From Phytoseiulus persimilis (Eukaryota; Arthropoda; Arachnida; Mesostigmata; Phytoseiidae): DNA of 64,000 bases. The stretch lies in assembly GCA_037576195.1 (NCBI GenBank), contig CM075102.1:31740745-31804744 (forward strand), given 5' to 3'. The position numbers were made by a program, and so were the translations under genes. Each line of letters begins with the position of its first letter. Position 1 is the stretch's first letter. This document shows, one piece after another, positions 10,616 through 22,167 of the stretch. The notes under the pieces are model-generated. The model did not search any database. It worked only from the letters and a program-made list of their open reading frames with translations, and had not been told where the DNA came from.

Positions 10616-12738
10616 TCAAGATCTCCGCGTCGTGAGTTGGAAAGATCTCATAGCATTCCATGAGTTCCAGAAAGATGAGCGCATTGCGAGGGCAACGACT
10701 CCGGAATCGTCGACGACCTGGTCATCGGGGAGAGGCATCAGCTGATCCATACAGAAGGCAGTCGTGTACTGATCAGGCTCTGCAAAGTACCGTGGCTACG
10801 GTTAATCTATAACCTCAAATCTATGAGCGCAATCGCGGCTAACCGCAAAATTAGGACCGAATACCGTGGTTTCATTGGATTTGCATTGGATGGGATTCAT
10901 TTCGATTTTACATATTCATATGGAAGAGTGCCTGAAGACAAGATTCCGAACAAATCCAACATTGATACCACCGTTTTTGCGCCTGATCATATTGGAACGA
11001 GCCATTGCCAAAGACGAAAGAAATATACCACTACTCGAGATCCTTCCCAGTCTTACGAAGGAAAGTTTCCACATGAGACTTTCCACATGGAACTTTGTAT
11101 GATTTCCAGGAAGCTTCTGCTCTTCTCGAAGATCGAAGGTTCTTCAATTTACGAGGACAATAACCGCAATCCGCCCGCGCTTATTGCGGGTATTCCGCTT
11201 ACCCGCAAATACTTCGCGGTTATTGACCGCGGTTGAATAACCATTGCAAAGCCTAGTTCTGATCCACCCATTCATTTGGGATTCCAAGCTGTCCTGCCAG
11301 ACGAGAGCATCGCCTGGAGGCCTCAGCTTGTCATTGCTTTGTTTTGAGGTCGCTGTGTCATCGGAATGAGGAGGCTTGAATGCTTGAATTTCGCGCTACA
11401 ACCGATCGCGATGCCCGGGAGTAACGACGACGCGGATCCTGAGATTCGTTTCGGCTGCACCTCTGGGCCAGGGACCAACAAGGACCCGGTTCCTGTCATT
11501 GGAAAGGTAACGTCAATGGGTCCGCCCTTGGTGTTTCCATCGATTCTCTTCAAGATTCAACACGTTTCTCCCTTCGTCCGATAAATCAGCAACATCTCTC
11601 AACTCGGCACGCAAACTCTGATTTCTCGAAACGGCCACATCCAAAGGAGTCGCGATGCTCGGGTTCACACTCAGAGTTTCCGCTACACGACATGAATCTC
11701 TCAAGTTTTCTCAAACCCTAGCTGGATATCGGGCATGGAGGGGTACCGATCTTCATGGACCCCTCACCGATCTTATGCCGAGCAGCAGAGTTTTTGGACG
11801 ATTCGACAGTTTTCCCGCCGACTTTAGGAGAGAAGGTTCAAATAGCAGGAATCATGCGGGCATACCTTCCGGGCAGCTACGGGTTCAACTTCAAGACGGG
11901 TAATCAAAGTTTGTGTTGGAAGCTCGGAACCAAATATCTCAAGGTTACGAGCGTCAGCGCTCGATCCTTTCGCATCGCTCGCTCCCTTGAGATTGTTCGC
12001 TCTCTCGTGATGTCCTTGAGATAATTCATAGATGACACTGCCCGACAAAAAAAATCGCGTAACAAAGAAGTTGACATCTAGGTTGGGGTGAGTCGAGGTC
12101 GAAGATTCCGGATTTCTTAACCGATTCCTCAGATTCGCTCTAGTTTTTCTGTTATTCCGACTTTTCGGATTTTCGTGATTTTTTCCATAATGGATTCTTT
12201 ATCTCTGCTCCGTGGAGAGGCAGACCCATGGAAATTTGGGAGCATGTAGACATATAACAGAACCATCTCTGATCAAAAATTTCGTGCAATTCGCATGCAC
12301 GGTCTCTGAGCTAGAAGATATCAAAAGTCATTTTTGGTCACAGAACAACGAAAGTTCCCTCTCCTCCAGCCGATTAAGGAAAAACTATCGTTCCCACAAC
12401 CAACTTCCGTTGACCTTTTTGATAGGAAATCCATTCACGAACATTTTGAGACAATGTTGAGCGTGATCCATTCAGTTTTCATCCACGAAAAACTTGAAAT
12501 AACTAAAACACTCCATTTCACCTAAAACTCAGAGGTCCACCGCTCCGAGTCTTCAGTGAGCTCTTAACCGGCGCCACGTGTGGGAACAGCGAGAAGATTC
12601 GATTCGCAGCCTGCAGAGTTCTTAATATCGAGGTTAAAAGAAAATAAACGGTTGGCGCCAGGTACTTTCAGCTATTACTATGTTGAATACAGTTCGTAAA
12701 ACATGTTAGGAAAGAATTTGAGTCCGAATTCGGCCCCC
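10616..12738. other. intergenic, no gene seen
   Basis: The longest ORF (10823-11236, 137 codons) matches nothing and is interleaved with other frames. A cluster of nested palindromes is listed separately at 11169-11244. Confidence 0.45.
11169..11244. repeat. cluster of nested short palindromes
   Basis: Three overlapping inverted repeats occur here: ttgcgggta/tacccgcaa with a 7-nt loop, cgcggt/accgcg, and ggttatt/aataacc. Similar CGC-rich motifs occur about 350 bp upstream (near 10840). This may be the subterminal region of a transposon, but no matching far end was established. Confidence 0.35.
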
Positions 12739-12769
12739 TCAATGGCAGGCACCAAAGTAACGTTCTGAC

Positions 12770-13470
12770 GCACACGGGAGACAGGACTCCTTCCGTACTT
12801 TGACGCGGAACCGCAAAGATGTCAAAAATCTCCTTGAACACATGGGCCTACCACGATACGACGCCAGCGAGTGGCGGCTCTTCCTCGACAGTCCGAAGAG
12901 AAGCTGGAAGAGCGTCCTCCTGCACAACGGCAACCAGTAGGCTTCAATTCCGCTCGGCCATTCCACTAGACTACGTGAGGACTACGACGCCATCGCGTTT
13001 GCGTTGGAGAAGCTCAAATAGGAGGAGAACCAATGGCCAGTTTGTGTCGACTCGAAGACGGTCTCGATTATTTTGGGCCAACAGGCCGGTTACACCCAAT
13101 TCCCGTGCTCCCTGTGCCTTCGAGACAGCCGAGCGGACGACGAACATTGGACTTGAACGATTCGGCCGTCAAGGGAAGATTTGAGACTTGGGCAACTTGG
13201 GCCCAACGTGCTCAGAGACGCTGTGGTTCCGATGGAAACAATCATTCTGCCACCGCTGCATGTCAAATCGGGTCTGATGAAACAGTTCGTAAAAGCATTG
13301 GACAAACACGGTTCATGTTTCACGTACATCGTGCGCAAGCTGCCCGCTATTCGAAAGATTCCATCAAGACGTAGCCACCATGGAAGAGAGTTACCAGGGA
13401 AGATGGGACGTGCACATGATGGCCGACTACTGTTGGACTCTGACACGGGGTGACCCGGGTGGGCCCACCT
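12770..13470 (+). pseudogene. relic of a transposon-like gene widespread in arthropods
   Basis: Translated in shifting frames, this stretch gives blocks I recognise from a repetitive ORF family common in arthropod genomes. They are HMGLPRYDASEWRLFLDS, VLLHNGN, LGQQAGYTQFPCSLC, ILPPLHVKSGLMKQFVKALD and, from 13380, YQGRWDVHMMADYCWTL. The blocks keep family order but are separated by stops and frame changes, and the segment between the MKQFVKALD block and the YQGRW block is far shorter than in intact members. It is therefore a dead, internally deleted copy. The family is probably a DNA-transposon protein, but I cannot name the superfamily. Confidence 0.65.
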
Positions 13471-13560
13471 GCAGTGGCGTATCTAGCTCGAGCGGCACCC
13501 GAGACAAAGCGGCAAAAACGCCCCCCCCCCCCCAGAGATTCTACTCGTTGAAAACAAGGT
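13471..13560 (+). mobile_element. transposon terminus, cagtggcgta type
   Basis: The string gcagtggcgtatctag, followed by a GGCACCCG motif and a run of 13 C (13521-13533), matches a common layout of arthropod transposon ends. It abuts the relic at 12770-13470. A second end of the gcagtggcgta type occurs in inverse orientation near 26610. No inverted partner or target duplication was found. Confidence 0.4.
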
Positions 13561-14227
13561 CATGTTCACTTAATGTTACCACGATATCGTGATGACCTGA
13601 ATCGTGCACGATGAGCCTCGACTGCGGAGAAACTTTCTATAATTCAATAGCTCCGAAATCGTTCTCTTTTCGTTTCGTCTCTCAATGCTCAAAAGTGCTC
13701 ATGCGCCCAGCTTCTCTTGAACCATGATGACCGACGTTTCACAGTCATTTATATCATCACAAAGTTTCTCCGATAGATTGAAGTGGAACTCCGATTCTGG
13801 GTCCCTCAGCTCCATGGGTCGCGATTTTGTCCTTGATTCGGATTGAATTTCTGCTGCAGTGGAGGAGATTGACAGAAGTTCGACTCCGCTTGTCTTCAGC
13901 TTTGCGCCCTCGAGAGAAAGAGATGCAAGCCCTCAGCCCTCCGGTGAATGTTCCTGTGCCTGAGTTGAGGCGAGTTTTTATTGTAGTCTGAGACGTTTAT
14001 GGTACTTCATCTCTTCCGCGCCTCTCAGCTCTGCGCTCAGGACTTCTCTGAGGCGAGATTCCGCTGCCGAGACAAATCGAATCTCCAATACAGACACGGA
14101 TATGGACAAATTAACTCCGATTTGGCGTCCCTCAGATCTGTGGGGCGTTTATCCGTTCGGAAGACGAATCAAGTTCATTTTGCGATTAGGGGTACCGAGA
14201 AAAATCAAGTACGGTTTTACGCCCTAT
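13561..14227. other. intergenic, no gene seen
   Basis: Nothing supportable on either strand. It leads into the 31-bp minisatellite. Confidence 0.45.
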
Positions 14228-14533
14228 AACTGCGCGCCCCATCAGCTTTGCGCCTCCTATCTGCGCGCTCCAACAGATTTGCGCCTCCTATCTACGCGCT
14301 CCAACAGCTTTGCGCCTCCTAACTGCGCGCCCCATGAGCTTTGCGCCTCCTATCTGCGCGCTCCAACAGATTTGCGCCTCCTATCTGCGCGCTCCAACAG
14401 ATTTGCGCCTCCTATCTGCGCGCCCCATCAGCTTTGTGCCTCCTAACTGCGCACCCCATCAGCTCTGCGCCTCCGAACTGCGTGCGCCATCAGCTTTGCG
14501 CCTCCGAACTACGCGCTCCATCAGCTTCACCCC
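14228..14533. repeat. 31-bp minisatellite, about 10 copies
   Basis: Units of the form atctgcgcgctccaacagat followed by ttgcgcctcct repeat every 31 bp. Two unit types alternate irregularly (gcgctccaacagat and gcgccccatcagct). The last three copies are more diverged. Because 31 is not a multiple of three, every frame cycles through the same peptide repeats, so the overlapping ORFs are artefacts. Confidence 0.9.
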
Positions 14534-16858
14534 AGCCTAGTTGTCAGCTCCATTGTTACGTCTTTTCTGTCGGGCAGTGTTATCTAGGATGAAGCCATCT
14601 TATTGGCGGGATCCAAGACGATGTTACTTGTCTCTGTTCAATGAGTCGTTCGGAGCTGCTCAGAGAAACTTCCGTGAATGTTTTTCAATATCCCAGAGGA
14701 GTGAAGCTCATGAGCCACTGCTCAGCAGAAAGCCCATGCAGGCTCAACATCCTGAAGCCAAAGTCTCTCAGAAGAGTGATTGGTGGGAGTCAGTTTGGAG
14801 GATTGGACATCCCGTTCCCATTTGATCGCCTCCCTGCTGACTCTCCGGGAATCCGATGACGCATGTTCTGCTCTGCGGCCAAACAAGAATCGGCGGTCGC
14901 TCCGTATGCGACTGTTTTTGGCAGGGATTCGTGCAATCTGACGCCTTGAGTATCATTTGTGTCTAGATCCTCAGGACAGGGGTCCGAGTTCATGTGCAGA
15001 GTTCGGACAACAGGGTTCGCTCATGCCCGTTCTGAGAAGCCCGCACATTATTCGCGATCTGGGGCAGTCGTCATTCCAGACATTCAGGTTGCGAATCCGG
15101 TTGACACGGTCTGCTATACAGAAATAAACTGTGGGAAGGAACACGAAAACGGGTAGAGAACAGCTTCATTGTTTCCTCACCCAGTTTATCTGGCCGTAAG
15201 GGACGGTAGTACGGATTTATTTCTCCCATTAGTGGAGTTCATGCCTTACACCATTGAAGGATGGCCGATTTCGGAGCCACTCTTCAGGAATCCTCCACGA
15301 GTTTTCGACGCATAGCTCCAGCTTGGCTCAGAGAACGGCAGAGTTCATGATGGTTAACTATAGTGCCAGCAGTGGCAACCAAAAGTCAGAAAGCCGCCAG
15401 AATCAGCCCTGTATCAACCTTCCGAGATACGATCGTCAAACCTCGACTTCTCCAACTCTCACGCTTTTTTCTGTTCCATGACTCCCAGTTTTTCTCGGCT
15501 CGTCTCTACAAGGGAGATTGGAAACTATCGGAATTACACGTTTATCACAAATGAAAGCAATGCAGCTGTCCATCGGCGATTCGGAAAGACACATCATGAG
15601 CTTTGACTCAGAGCTTTTAAACCGATCGCGGCTGTGATATTCGCGCCTGCGAAACATGATGACCTTGATTGGAGTCAATCGCACACGCTCGGACTCGCGA
15701 GAGATGATCATGCTCTTCACTTGTCCCCGAGTTTGAATGAACAGTCCCGCTCCCCAGATCCAGCAGTCCAGGGATTATGAGCTCGAACGCATTCCTATTC
15801 GAGTCGAGCAGAATGATGCTCTGCGAGGAAGAATCCCTTCGTTACAGTTGGATATTGGAGGGTTTCGAGAGGTTACAATAGTGATAAGGTACTCAGTGTC
15901 AAACTCCGGAACGCGGAAAATTTCGGATCCAGATCAGATGGAAAAAAGCTCTCCGAGATGCCAGAGGGTCGCAAAATGACCGCGGAACTCTCAAGGGCAG
16001 AATCGTCCATTCCAAAGGGGGAGGCGACAGTTGCTGCCCTCGACAGATTCGGAGAAGCGATTTTTCGGTATTGATTCGTCGTCCACGAAAGTTCGAAAGA
16101 GCCCACAAGACAGTCTTCGAGAGTACAAAAGACCGTCCAATGGTCTCTTCAAGAGCCTGGAGGACCGTCTTCGAGACTCTACGGGACCTCCCGCGAGTGC
16201 AAGCTACGAGAAGAGCTCCAAAGCCACGTAGAGAAGCAGTTCATGTTGGGAACCGGGAAGCCGATACGCAATCCATGAGAAGGGCTCCGGAAACATCCGA
16301 AAAAGAGTCAACTTCGATTTCGGGAAGCTGAATCGCAAACCCACAACGGGTGCCTCACACCCACGATGAAGCGGATCAATGTCATATTTAAGCAGCTGGA
16401 GCAAAATGCACGAGGAAAACTCCAGAAAAAGCAAAAAACATCCTTTGGTCTGTTACCATATTCCACCATTTCAGTAGACATTCATATCAGTTACGAGAAA
16501 ACTACAACACAGGAAAGTGAAAACATGTACCGACGAAGAGGAGAGTTTGAGAAAAATACCGACCCAATGAAGAGGAAGAAAAGTGCCTCCCTCCACCGGA
16601 AACCGCAGTCCAGCCGTGAGTCGGCTGGTTTTTCTGAATCTCCATCGAAATCTCCTTGACAGAGAAAAACCTCTGCGAAAATATAATGCGGCAAGTCTCG
16701 CTCATTTCCGAGGTTATGGAATCGTTATCATTAGAACAGCGTTATCCAACTTCGTCGCTGTCTTCGTCGGTATGGCAAAACTGTTATCAATGTGGGACAG
16801 CGAATCTCTGCTGGTCTCCCAATATTGGAGAGATATCGTGCTTGGGGGAGGAAGTATA
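14534..16858. other. intergenic, no gene seen
   Basis: Many short ORFs overlap on both strands with no recognisable similarity. A weak local repeat of cagtcttcgaga type occurs at about 16110-16190. Confidence 0.45.
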
Positions 16859-17440
16859 CAGGGTGGTCAACGTAAGTCGGGAATTTTCGAACCCTTCCTT
16901 CTTTTGGTCATAACTCGGTCAAAAGTGGACCGATCCCGACAATTTTTTTTTTGATCGATAGCTGGAAGGATGGCGCATCTTTTCCAGCCTGATTCGATTG
17001 AATCAGTTGAAACATTTCTTTTTTGGAAAGCCGCGGAAAATGCCAATTTTTTTTTCAAACTTTCTCAAAAAACTGCCCGTGAAATGTCCTAAGTGAACCG
17101 ATCCAGTTCGTCATCATTTTTTTTAATGCAGCAGAGGATGCCCTTCATTCGCTGAAGAAATGGCGAGGATCGGTCGGAAGCACGAGAAAAGGCGACCGAT
17201 CGCATCAGCATCACAAAAACCACTCATCTTTTGAAAAAATCTCGTCCTCGATGCAATTCCCCCCGTATCTCCTTAGGGAAGCCGAATTCGAAAAAACTTC
17301 CGATGGCGAAATTTCCTTAGAATGGTCCAAACCATCCGACAATGACCTTTCCGGGCTGATCCGACAGCTTTTTTTGCCAAAAAATCGAGTTTCCCCAATT
17401 CTTCGTCCTGGAAGCCTGAAACAGCCCGAAACTGCTGGCA
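16859..17440 (+). repeat. left inverted arm of the mariner-type element
   Basis: This arm pairs with 17936-18509 across its whole length, with only scattered substitutions and homopolymer length changes. The outer ~80 bp are essentially identical. Confidence 0.9.
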
Positions 17441-17516
17441 AGTTGAGTTGGTCAGAACTTCATCCATTCTAAGAGGAAGACAGTAACTTCGTTGTTCGAG
17501 AAGGGCAAGGATTTTT

Positions 17517-17760
17517 TTATTCGAACCAGCTACCTTCAGCTTCGATCATTTTCTCCAATCTTGACCGGAAGCGACCGCAGGCCAACTGACACTCCTTTCT
17601 CGGGAGGTTGGCGAAGGCGTCCTTATTGCTTCAGCCAGAGACTCTCTGTTCTCGTGCCGTCGTTTATTGGACTCTCGTTCCACTACGCCCCAAACGTAAT
17701 AATCAAGGGGATTCAGATCAGGGCTGTTGGGAGGCCACATGTTTCGATTCCAAAATGAGG
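17517..17760 (-). pseudogene. mariner-type transposase, C-terminal remnant
   Basis: The minus strand encodes WPPNSPDLNPLDYYVWG at the start of the remnant, the conserved motif around the last catalytic aspartate of Tc1/mariner DDE transposases, followed by VVERESNKRRH. The frame then shifts by one base near AIR, and a second frame continues AFANLPRKE, FRSRLEKMIEAEGSWFE and stop at 17517-17519. This is the expected C-terminus of the family. The N-terminal two thirds, including the DNA-binding domain and first two catalytic acidic residues, are missing. Confidence 0.85.
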
Positions 17761-17935
17761 GGACTTGGCAAGAGACACTTGGTGAGACTTCTCAAGGTGT
17801 TTCGTGGAGCACGCGCTCTTCTTAAAATGGTTGATGTTTCCACCGTAGCAGACGAGCTCCGGTGCTCAAGTTACGAGAGCGCCATTTTTCGAAAGCATGT
17901 CCCTGCTGCGTAGCGCGCGCACGACTGATACTCGA

Positions 17936-18509
17936 GCAGTTTCGGGCTGTTTCAGGCTTCCAGGACGAAGAATTGGGGAAGCTCGATTTTTTGGCAAAAA
18001 AAAAAGCTGTCGGATCGGCCCGGAAAGGTCATTGTCGGATAGTTTGCACCATTCTAAGAAAATTTTGCCATCGGAAGTTTTTTCGAATTCGGCTTCCCTA
18101 AGGAGATACGGGGGGAATTGCATCGAGGACGAGATTTTGGCAAAAGATGAGTGGTTTTTGTGATGCTCATGCGATCGGTCGCCTTTTCTCGTGCTTCCGA
18201 CCGATCCTCGCCATTTCTTCAGCGAATGAGGGGCATCCTTTGCTGCATTAAAAAAAAATGATGACGAACTGGATCGGTTCACTTAGGACATTTCACGGGC
18301 AGTTTTTTGAGAAAGTTTGAAAAAAAAATTGGCATTTTCCGCGGCTTCCCAAAAAAAAGAGGTTTCAACCGATCGAATCGAATCAAGAAGATGCGCCATT
18401 CTTCCAACTATCGATCGAAAAAAAACTGTCGGGATCGGTCCACTTTTGACCGAGTTATGACCAAAAGAAGGAAGGGTTCGAAAATTCCCGACTTACGTTG
18501 ACCACCCTG
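17936..18509 (-). repeat. right inverted arm of the mariner-type element
   Basis: Reverse-complement partner of the left arm. Its inner edge (gcagtttcgggctgtttcagg) matches the left arm inner edge near 17440. Confidence 0.9.
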
Positions 18510-18511
18510 TA

Positions 18512-19131
18512 TAACGGCCGGTACTTGTGAGCAGCAGCCCGCTGTACGAGTCCCGTTAGTTTACTCGCGATAATGACGTTAGATTGCTGCATGAACAGCA
18601 CATAATGTAGCAACTATAGGTCTTCCTTATCGAGCGCCGCGACCAAACTTCCTCCTTCAGGATATTACGGCACCCACTACATGTGTTGAGGTTAATGGTT
18701 TCCTCCTCATTCAGCATGTCGGCGAGGTGGGAGACTTACTGAGAAATCCATGAGCTCTCAGTGGAAAAGATCTCAAGAACTCCTTCTGTCATTCCAGGGT
18801 GATCCGGAACCACGTTAGATCTTACAGCGGACGATACCATCTGACCCTTACTCGACTGTGCCCTTTCTGCGGCAACACAGTTTCTGACAACTTCTGCGAG
18901 GCAGCATCTGACCGCATTCCTTGATGTCAATTGTAAGCTTCTATTGCAAGACTTTTCATCCCACCGCAAACATCACCGCGGACTATTGGTTGCCCCGCTT
19001 CAAACTTCGTCCACGATTTCGGAATGACTCCCTGTTGGACCCAAGTTTCAGACCTCATATTTCGATTTTCCGTATGGACGGTTTCGCAATGCAGATGAAG
19101 CTGCCGACCTAGCGATAATAACGGTGTTGAG
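18512..19131. other. upstream region of the ABC transporter gene, no gene seen
   Basis: No supportable coding region. It may contain the promoter and leader of the downstream ABC gene, but no TATA or initiator element stands out. Confidence 0.4.
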
Positions 19132-21011
19132 ATGACTCCGTGCACCGTGGAGGGAGATCCTGCCACGAGATCAGACGCTGTGTTTCGAAAGGATTTGTGG
19201 TGGCAAGCCTATCGACTCTCAGTGTACAGAGAACTACGATGGACGAATGTTACCTATGAGGACCCTAAATCCGAAAAAAACTTACGTTCTGCCACGGGCA
19301 GAGTATTCCCGGGGCAGATCGTCAGCGTTTGGGGCCCGCTGGACTCAGGAGTTGACATTCTGGCTCAAGTTCTCGCTGGTAATTCTTCGAGTTTTTTCCC
19401 GACAACCCAAGTAACGATAAGCGTGTTATTCGTCCGATTTTCGTCCGCGAATCGATAGGATGGTAACGTAGAGCTAACGATTCGCCCACGCAAAGTTCTT
19501 GTAATTTCTTTGCAGGAACACTTGAATCCTATACTGGGACAGTGGAAAGTTCTTTCGCGAAGACGACTTTCGCAGCCCTTGTGAAGCCCTCCGTCTCACT
19601 GTTCCCGGAGACGCACACAATGAGGGAAGCTCTAGAGTTCTACTTGAGAGCAGTTTTCTCGGGTCCAGCTGGTCTGTCTTCAAAAACGTTTGTCGAAGTC
19701 GAAGATGTCGTGCGCGAGTTTGAACTCACACAGATCCAGTACAAGCGTTGCAACAGTCTGAGCAGCACCGAGAAACAACTGCTCTACGTAATCTCTATGA
19801 TCTTGAAACCAGAACCCATCTTGATTCTCCACAACGTTAATCGGCACCTCACCAATCGGCAATGTCAGCTCATCTCACGCCGTATTCGACTCCTGGCGGA
19901 TACCGGTCACACTATCCTTCTGATTAGCTCGTTCACCTCGGCGACTTTTCTGGAGATGAGTGACTACGTCCACGTCTTCCACACAAACGGGAAGGAGTTT
20001 TACGCCGGTTCTCCACTCAATCTCCAAGACTATCTGCAACGCAGCGATGTAGCGGGGATCGAAAATCGATACAGCTACGAAGATCTACTTTATTGTGCGT
20101 TCTCGATCGAGCAGAAAGACTTCAAGAGGCTGGTTCCCCGCACTGAAGATCCACCGAGACGATCCTCCGTATACTCGGACAGTTCTTCCTGTAAGGAGGA
20201 GCGGTCCGTCTTCTTGCTATTCCTGATCATGCGCCGGACGATGTCGATACTTATTCGGCATGATTCATTGCTCCGCGCAAAGTTGTTGGTCGTGTTCTGT
20301 TTTGCTTTCACTTGCAAGGTTTTCCACAGTCAGGACCCTGCAAAGAATGCCGCTGTTGTCGTCGACCTCTTCTTGCTACACATAGCCGGAGCGAGTTTGA
20401 TATTCGCAACATTGGAGAGTTCAATAATTGACAGAGTCCTCATCGAAGAAGGGAGAGGACCGCTCAAGGAAGTCTACAAAGCCGCGACTGTTATCGGTTC
20501 TCGAGTGTTCCTCATTATCCTCTGTGACTCTTTGATGACATCCCTACTCTGTAAACTACTTGTTTCTTGGGCGAATTTCCCTAATGGCAACGACTTGCCG
20601 AGATTCACGTCGACAGCCATCACGTGTTCTTTGTTCTATACTTTCATGGGGAGCTTCTGTGGACTTTCTGAGAAAAAACATCTCCGAACCCTGATCCACG
20701 TGATGATCCTGTCGTACGTGATAGCTGCCATGGTGACTCTTGGCCCAGCGATTGAGAGCGATTCCCTCGTGAGATCCTTCAATCCTGTGTTCATTGCTAA
20801 GAGAATAATTTTTTCAAACAGTATGAGCACACCCGGTATTGTCATCAGAGGCAACTATGTCTACGGGTCGGAGAAGAGACTGCTCAGCAGGAAAGTTGGA
20901 TTTTGGGAACAGTCAGGATTGCTCTTAATGAGTGCCATTTCAATGCTTGCTCTCTATGCCATCCATTTCTCACGGAAATTGAGAGGAAGACGTTTGACCT
21001 CGTGGAAATGA
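19132..21011 (+). CDS. ABCG-type half-transporter with degenerate ATPase motifs
   Basis: Exons 19132-19378 and 19516-21011 join in phase (G|GA) to encode 580 residues, near the size of ABCG half-transporters. The order is the ABCG one: nucleotide-binding domain first, then six hydrophobic segments. The ATPase motifs are eroded. The Walker A site reads GPLDSGVD (68-75) where GxxGxGKT is expected, so the catalytic Lys is absent. The signature is LSSTEKQ (164-170) rather than LSGGxxx. Walker B reads ILILHNVN (184-191), lacking both the Asp and the Glu. The H-loop His is replaced by Ser near 220. Yet the frame is open throughout and the membrane domain looks normal. Either it is a regulatory or heterodimerising partner without its own ATPase activity, or a very young pseudogene. 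The alternative donor at 19411 would be out of phase. Confidence 0.85.
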
Positions 21012-22034
21012 AATGAGAGCCGGGAAAAATAATGAAAGTTTTGGTTGATCTGACGTCGGTTGCAGTGCCTCCTCTTCTTACTATCAAATATGATTAGGAT
21101 AGGTCTTCAACGAACGTAGATTCCTCCCGTTCGTTGCGTTGGACCGGAATCTGAAGCTGGAACTCAGGTTGGGTTAAGGGTCCATCTTTATTGCTAAAAA
21201 CTCGATCGCCGTCGACATCGAATACATCGTTGCTTCTTCATGGGTTGGAAATTAAAACCTAAAAGTCCGTCATCGACGATATCGAGCGTCGGAGGAACAA
21301 AGAGCACCAGGAATCCCCCATTCAAGCCCGGCGAAATTTTCTTGAAATTTTCGTTTAGCCCCTGCCGCAACGACGGCTTCATCCATCCCGGAGTCCAGGA
21401 GTCGGTCGTCGACCACCGAATGCGTTCGTCGTGACGAAGTACGTGATCCGGATTCTCTAGGGTCATCACTCACCAATCGGAGCCCTGTACTGTGAGGGAG
21501 TCGGTTTCGATCTCTCAGTTCTCTGTACTCTGTTGTAAAGCCTGAGAAGAGTTTCGAGCACATTATGCCTGATCGATGCAGCCCATGATCGTGATGAGTT
21601 GAAACCCAAGGAGGTGAATTTTCCGCTGTGACGGGACATGTACTGGCTAGCGGACTTACATAATCAGCAAGGGACACACGAACGCTGCTCTCGTCTGAAA
21701 GACATTGTGAAGATGCTCCAACAGATGACAGAGATTCTTCTTGCTGCAACGAGAAGATCGGTCCCGGGAACTATCTGAAGTTTCGTTGAACTCCCTCTAT
21801 TCCGATATAGTCGCGAGTAGATCTGCGATGTGATCTTTCGTGCGGAAAGTTCCGAGGCCACGGGAAGTGTTACCTACCTTTGGTTATTGCCTGTGAAAAC
21901 CGTTAGAATATCATCGTGGCTGGTGACCTTCGTGAGAATTTGGACAACGAGTAATTGAGACTGTGGTTGACCTGTCGAGCAAGATCAGGGTTTAAAATGG
22001 GAGCCGTTTGTCGATCGAAAAGAAAATTGGCTCA
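21012..22034. other. intergenic, no gene seen
   Basis: No recognisable coding sequence. Duplicated flank of the MFS gene starts at about 22035, next to an ambiguous base (n) at 22037. Confidence 0.45.
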
Positions 22035-22167
22035 GCNCTTTCAGTCCCGCTCTAAGAGGCCGTGGACATCCGAAATTCTGCCTAAAGCAACGCGAACGGC
22101 CTTCTGATTCCGGGGATCTCTTGAGAAGATGCGCCAAAGATTTCTTATGATTCCCTCTCTGTTGCAG

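Larger units (their letters stand above)
16859..18509. mobile_element. mariner-type element with ~580-bp inverted arms
   Basis: The element begins cagggtggtcaacgtaagtc and ends with the exact complement. TA dinucleotides flank both sides (16857-16858 and 18510-18511), the Tc1/mariner target duplication. The left arm (about 16859-17440) and right arm (about 17936-18509) are inverted copies at roughly 95% identity by eye. The central ~495 bp carries, on the minus strand, the C-terminal end of a mariner-type transposase. The element lacks most of the transposase gene and so cannot be autonomous. Fragments of the same family occur at 5345-5440 and 6385-6448. Confidence 0.9.

Noticed and set aside
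19379..19458. Continuation of the ABC exon 1 frame past 19378
   Set aside because: Joining at the later GT (19411) would be out of phase with exon 2. The donor at 19379 restores the frame and the LAG sequence expected after Walker A.
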